Assembly (NCBI RefSeq): GCF_040115645.1
Contig: NC_089544.1
Span: 5,704,001-5,768,000, forward strand
Origin: Euwallacea fornicatus
Lineage: Eukaryota > Arthropoda > Insecta > Coleoptera > Curculionidae
Reading direction: 5' to 3'
Length of the DNA stretch: 64,000 nt
The position numbers and the translations under genes were made by a program. The notes beneath the pieces are model-generated. The model did no database searches, was not told the origin of the DNA, and saw only the letters and a program-made list of their open reading frames with translations. Shown here in pieces: positions 62,603-64,000 of the stretch. Within the stretch, counting starts at the first letter, position 1; every line of letters starts with the position of its first letter.

Positions 62603-64000
62603 CTTCGTGATTGATTGTGATTATCCATTTTTGTAAACATAAGAATCGTTTGTCTATGTCGTTACATTCATGGAACTTCTAGCTTACGTCAGCTTGTTTA
62701 AGAATCTCACACTATTGTTTTCTAAGAAATGGAAAGGATGGTCGTGTTATTATTATGTTTATGCAGGTTTCGTTTCAAGAGTATTGGCGGTAAACACAAC
62801 AAAGAATAATTATATGCTTAAAAAATAATCTAAAGCGATAATTGTTGTGAATGTTTTTCAATTTTTTTAATGCATTAAATGGAACGTAAAATTTTTAAAA
62901 GTAAATAATTTTACGAAATAGTAATTATGCGAGCAAAATGAGAAAAATAAACAATTAAAAAATACAAAAATTGTCGAAACCTTTATCACCATTTTATATC
63001 ACAACCATCCTATAAATTTAACACATATTTCACTTATCTATTATAATGAACTTTATTGTAGATAAACAATTTTTGTTTTGATAAACTATTCATGTTAGCT
63101 TTAGGTTTTTTTGGTATATATGAATCGATAATGTCAAAATGAAAATCAACAATTCTTGCAAAATTTGGCAATTTAGAAAAAATCAAAATATTTGGCAGAA
63201 TCTTAAACATTCGCCTGATTGATGTTAGAACTAATCAAGTTATCTCAAACAGTAATATATGGACGCTCACCTAAACTCCAGAAGTTCACAATCATCTTAA
63301 CTTATAAAACTATTTTACCCGAAATTTAAAATGAAAAAAATAATTTTTTAACTACTGCTCACTTGTATGCAAAAGTGGAAAACTGACATTTTATATAAAA
63401 AGGTATATCACACCATCATCTACTGGAACAATCATAATCACAATAATTCATTGTAACTATTCCGAGAACTGCGATCTAATTGGATTACTAATCGGAGCAT
63501 TTGAATGAAATATCAAAAAATTAAATCATCCAGGTGCGTATAATTAAATATTTGTATGAGTAATTTTCGCTTTTATCCTGTTTTATGTCTAATATCATAT
63601 GATAAAAGACAAAGCGAGAAAAGTTCTACAGCTTAAACAACATGTAGACAGATAATTTTTAACTATTAATACGTGACGACTTCATATGCTTTTAATAGTG
63701 TGCAAACTCTCTTTACAACTTTCTGTTTAAATTTTCGCATAAACTCAAAGGACATTAGTCTGTTGGCCAATGAAAATGTTTTGATGATGAATCAATTTAT
63801 GACAAAATTCCATTGGACGACACAGCAACGAAAACTCAGTTATGTAAACGTAAATAACGAACTGTTGCCAGAAGCTAGCGTTGAATCGCCACTCTCTGAA
63901 TCACTTACAATTAATATTTTAATTACGCATTTTTTAAAAAGATTCTTACATTTATGTTTTATCAATTTTAAACTTTAAAACGCTTTCCAAAAATAAGCGC
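62603..64000. other. Upstream flank, no gene recognised
   Basis: AT-rich sequence. One open frame at 63673-63978 has no recognisable features. It may be an intron or promoter of the TAK1-tail gene. Confidence 0.35.

Noticed and set aside
63673..63978. 101-codon plus-strand frame at the window end
   Set aside because: No recognisable motif, AT-driven composition and no clear splice context.

Overview
This window is nuclear DNA from an animal, almost certainly an insect. It is AT-rich, has many short GT-AG introns and dense fossil DNA transposons, and its gene set (ring-canal kelch with a conserved second reading frame, an arthropod-type SmydA methyltransferase, Swip-1, Ero1, KIAA0319-like) fits a holometabolous insect. 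A beetle is my best guess, but the sequence alone does not prove the order.

Layout. 0.1-6.1 kb (+): a nine-exon SET/MYND (SmydA) gene with transposons in two introns. 6.5-10.4 kb (-): scattered exon-like pieces of a RhoGEF-like (DH-PH) gene, apparently broken, among terminal-inverted-repeat elements. 12.1-13.1 kb: a nearly perfect foldback element. 14.2-15.6 kb (-): erlin, head to head with 16.4-20.9 kb (+): kelch, whose reading frame continues past an in-frame UGA through three more introns. 23.7-30.2 kb (-): KIAA0319-like, 14 coding exons, PKD repeats. 31.0-31.7 kb (-): THAP-domain protein. 32.9-33.7 kb (+): cytidine deaminase copy 1. 34.0-34.6 kb (-): AN1-type zinc finger protein (ZFAND2). 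36.9-40.9 kb: decayed Tc1/mariner-type elements. 41.6-42.7 kb (+): cytidine deaminase copy 2. 43.1-44.6 kb: a complete but dead Tc1-like element. 45.2-54.7 kb (+): Swip-1/EFHD2, with Ero1 (51.3-53.5 kb, -) nested in its 8.7-kb first intron. 56.3-57.4 kb (+): SFT2-type Golgi protein. 60.1-62.6 kb (-): a gene for a TAK1 (MAP3K7) C-terminal-like coiled coil. The last 1.4 kb shows nothing I can name.

The genes do not form one pathway. Erlin, Ero1 and the AN1/UIM protein all act in ER protein folding or quality control, but I see no evidence that they are co-regulated. The most notable observations are the conserved kelch stop-codon readthrough architecture, two GC-AG introns (kelch, and one of two cytidine deaminase paralogues), the nested Ero1 gene, and a set of TA-flanked CAGGGTGT-type inverted-repeat elements, including a 0.94-kb foldback. 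I did not find a convincing wholly new system.

Coordinates of exons were worked out by hand from splice signals, reading phase and recalled family homology; no alignment was run.
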